Source: SXNM01 sp964586155 (lineage in GTDB: Bacteria; Myxococcota_A; UBA9042). From it: a DNA stretch of 64,000 bases. The notes beneath the pieces are model-generated. The model was not told the DNA's origin, ran no database searches, and saw only the letters and a list, made by a program, of their open reading frames with translations. Positions 63,250 to 64,000 of this stretch are shown here, in pieces; position 1 is the first letter of the stretch; each line of letters opens with the position of its first letter. Made by a program: the position numbers and the translations under genes. The stretch covers positions 62,001 to 126,000 of the forward strand of contig CAZPHC010000009.1 of NCBI GenBank assembly GCA_964586155.1, written 5' to 3'.

Positions 63250-64000
63250 ATGCCCACACACGCCCCGGATTCTCGCGCTGCCCGCGCCACCAGCCCCGGC
63301 CCCGCTCGCCGCGTGTTCGCGACGCTCGGTCGTATCGGCCTCGCCGCGATGCTGCTCGCGGCCTTCGCTTCGGTCGTCTGGGCCTGCCCGCCGGGCCGCG
63401 GCTCCTATCGCGGCGGCCAGCCCGAACCCGATTGTCGCGGTCAGCGCCTGGGTGCCGTGCGCTGGGAGGTGCGCAGCTCGCATCCGGCGGTCGCCTACAA
63501 CCACGGCGGTCGGGTCCTGGTCGAGGTCCGGCTGCGCGCCGACAAGATCCGCGCCGCCGCCCGCCGCCCGGTCGCCGTCGCGCTGGTGCTCGATCGCTCG
63601 GGCTCGATGCGCGGGCGCAAATGGCAGGACGCCGCCGACGCCGCTCGCGCCGCCGTGCGTCGGCTCGAGCGTGGCGACATGCTGACCATCGTCAGCTACG
63701 CGACCGACGTCCGCGTCGATTGGGAGGCCCGTCGCTACGAGCCCCGCGATCAGGACGAGATCTTGCGCGTCATCGACCGGATGGAGCCGGGCGGCTCGAC
63801 CTACCTCGAGGGCGGCTTGCGCCGCGCCGCCGAGCAGATCGCGCGCTACGCCGACGGCGAGCGGCCAACCCGCATCGTCCTGGTCTCGGACGGCAACGCC
63901 AACGTCGGCGTGCAGAGCCCGCAGGGGCTGCAGCAGGTCGCGCGCAGCGTGGGCCAGCAGGGCGTGATCGTCTCGACCGTGGGCCTGGGCCTCGACTACA
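63250..64000 (+). CDS. von Willebrand factor A domain protein (3' end outside window)
   Basis: 250 residues are visible; the frame is still open at the window end. GGAAGGAG precedes the ATG at 63250. A signal peptide runs to about residue 46 (GLAAMLLAAFASVVWA), followed by Cys, so a lipoprotein is possible. The vWA domain begins near 100 (RPVAVALVLDRSGSMRGRKW) with an intact MIDAS: DRSGS, the Thr in PGGSTYLEGGL near 190, and the Asp in VLVSDGNANVGV near 218. The conserved SYATDVRV strand is also present. Such proteins bind other proteins through a metal ion, and in this group they are often partnered with inter-alpha-trypsin-inhibitor or DUF3520-like C-termini, which would lie outside the window. 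Confidence 0.85.
   Translation, partial: MPTHAPDSRAARATSPGPARRVFATLGRIGLAAMLLAAFASVVWACPPGRGSYRGGQPEPDCRGQRLGAVRWEVRSSHPAVAYNHGGRVLVEVRLRADKIRAAARRPVAVALVLDRSGSMRGRKWQDAADAARAAVRRLERGDMLTIVSYATDVRVDWEARRYEPRDQDEILRVIDRMEPGGSTYLEGGLRRAAEQIARYADGERPTRIVLVSDGNANVGVQSPQGLQQVARSVGQQGVIVSTVGLGLDY

Overview
The window is very GC-rich, uses strongly GC-biased third codon positions and starts often with GTG. About 41 genes pack it tightly: every gap between genes is under 300 bases. The content points to a Gram-negative bacterium of the Myxococcota (old 'Deltaproteobacteria') type. It has ordinary Gram-negative housekeeping genes (rpsA, mpl, rng, ftsK, lolA, mreB, lipA) and at least 11 predicted lipoproteins. 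Three of these carry long arrays of the MopE-type Cys/Asp motif (CDGxDxDCDG), and others have thrombospondin type-3, lamin-tail or SbsA-like Ig features. That mixture is characteristic of myxobacteria and relatives, but the exact taxon cannot be fixed from sequence reading alone. I saw no tRNA, rRNA, insertion sequence, prophage structural cluster or CRISPR array.

Layout. 1-9.0 kb: the 3' part of a bifunctional NAD(P)HX repair gene, a MopE/propeller lipoprotein, a small membrane protein on the minus strand, a helical lipoprotein and a lamin-tail-like lipoprotein. 9.1-23.0 kb: a long minus-strand block. In transcription order it holds an Ig-domain lipoprotein; serA, a large AAA ATPase and an 89-aa protein; then a TPR-like lipoprotein, a MopE lipoprotein and mpl; then rpsA. 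23.1-30.2 kb: a plus-strand block with an enlarged LolC/E-like permease, a RodZ-like HTH membrane protein coupled to recO, and the conserved translation cluster rpsB-tsf-pyrH-frr. 30.2-38.4 kb: a metallopeptidase-like gene and tiny lipoprotein (minus); a tightly coupled pdxA-lipoprotein-'dead aminotransferase' operon (plus); then rng, a Cys-rich lipoprotein and an unrecognised 283-aa protein (minus). 38.6-46.4 kb: ftsK divergent from lolA, an OmpA-family protein with calcium-type repeats, and an acyl-CoA carboxylase beta subunit. 46.7-53.5 kb: an outer-membrane barrel-like protein and a 1,044-aa lipoprotein hydrolase, a stand-alone CAT-fold acyltransferase, and mreB. 53.6-64 kb: a Tat-exported protein, a Cys-cluster/SAM methyltransferase, a 2,013-aa MopE-array lipoprotein, lipA, and a von Willebrand A protein cut by the window end.

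Functionally the window mixes translation (S1, S2, EF-Ts, RRF), nucleotide and cofactor supply (UMP kinase, PdxA, LipA, NAD(P)HX repair), envelope growth (Mpl, MreB, RodZ-like, OmpA) and lipoprotein traffic (LolA, LolC/E-like) with a large, mostly uncharacterised set of exported surface proteins. The recurrent promoter-like form is TTGACC-N17-GATACT and variants. No complete novel defence or injection system is visible. The most unusual items are the pdxA operon with a pseudo-aminotransferase, the inserted domains of the permease, the coupling of mpl to a MopE lipoprotein, and the giant MopE array.
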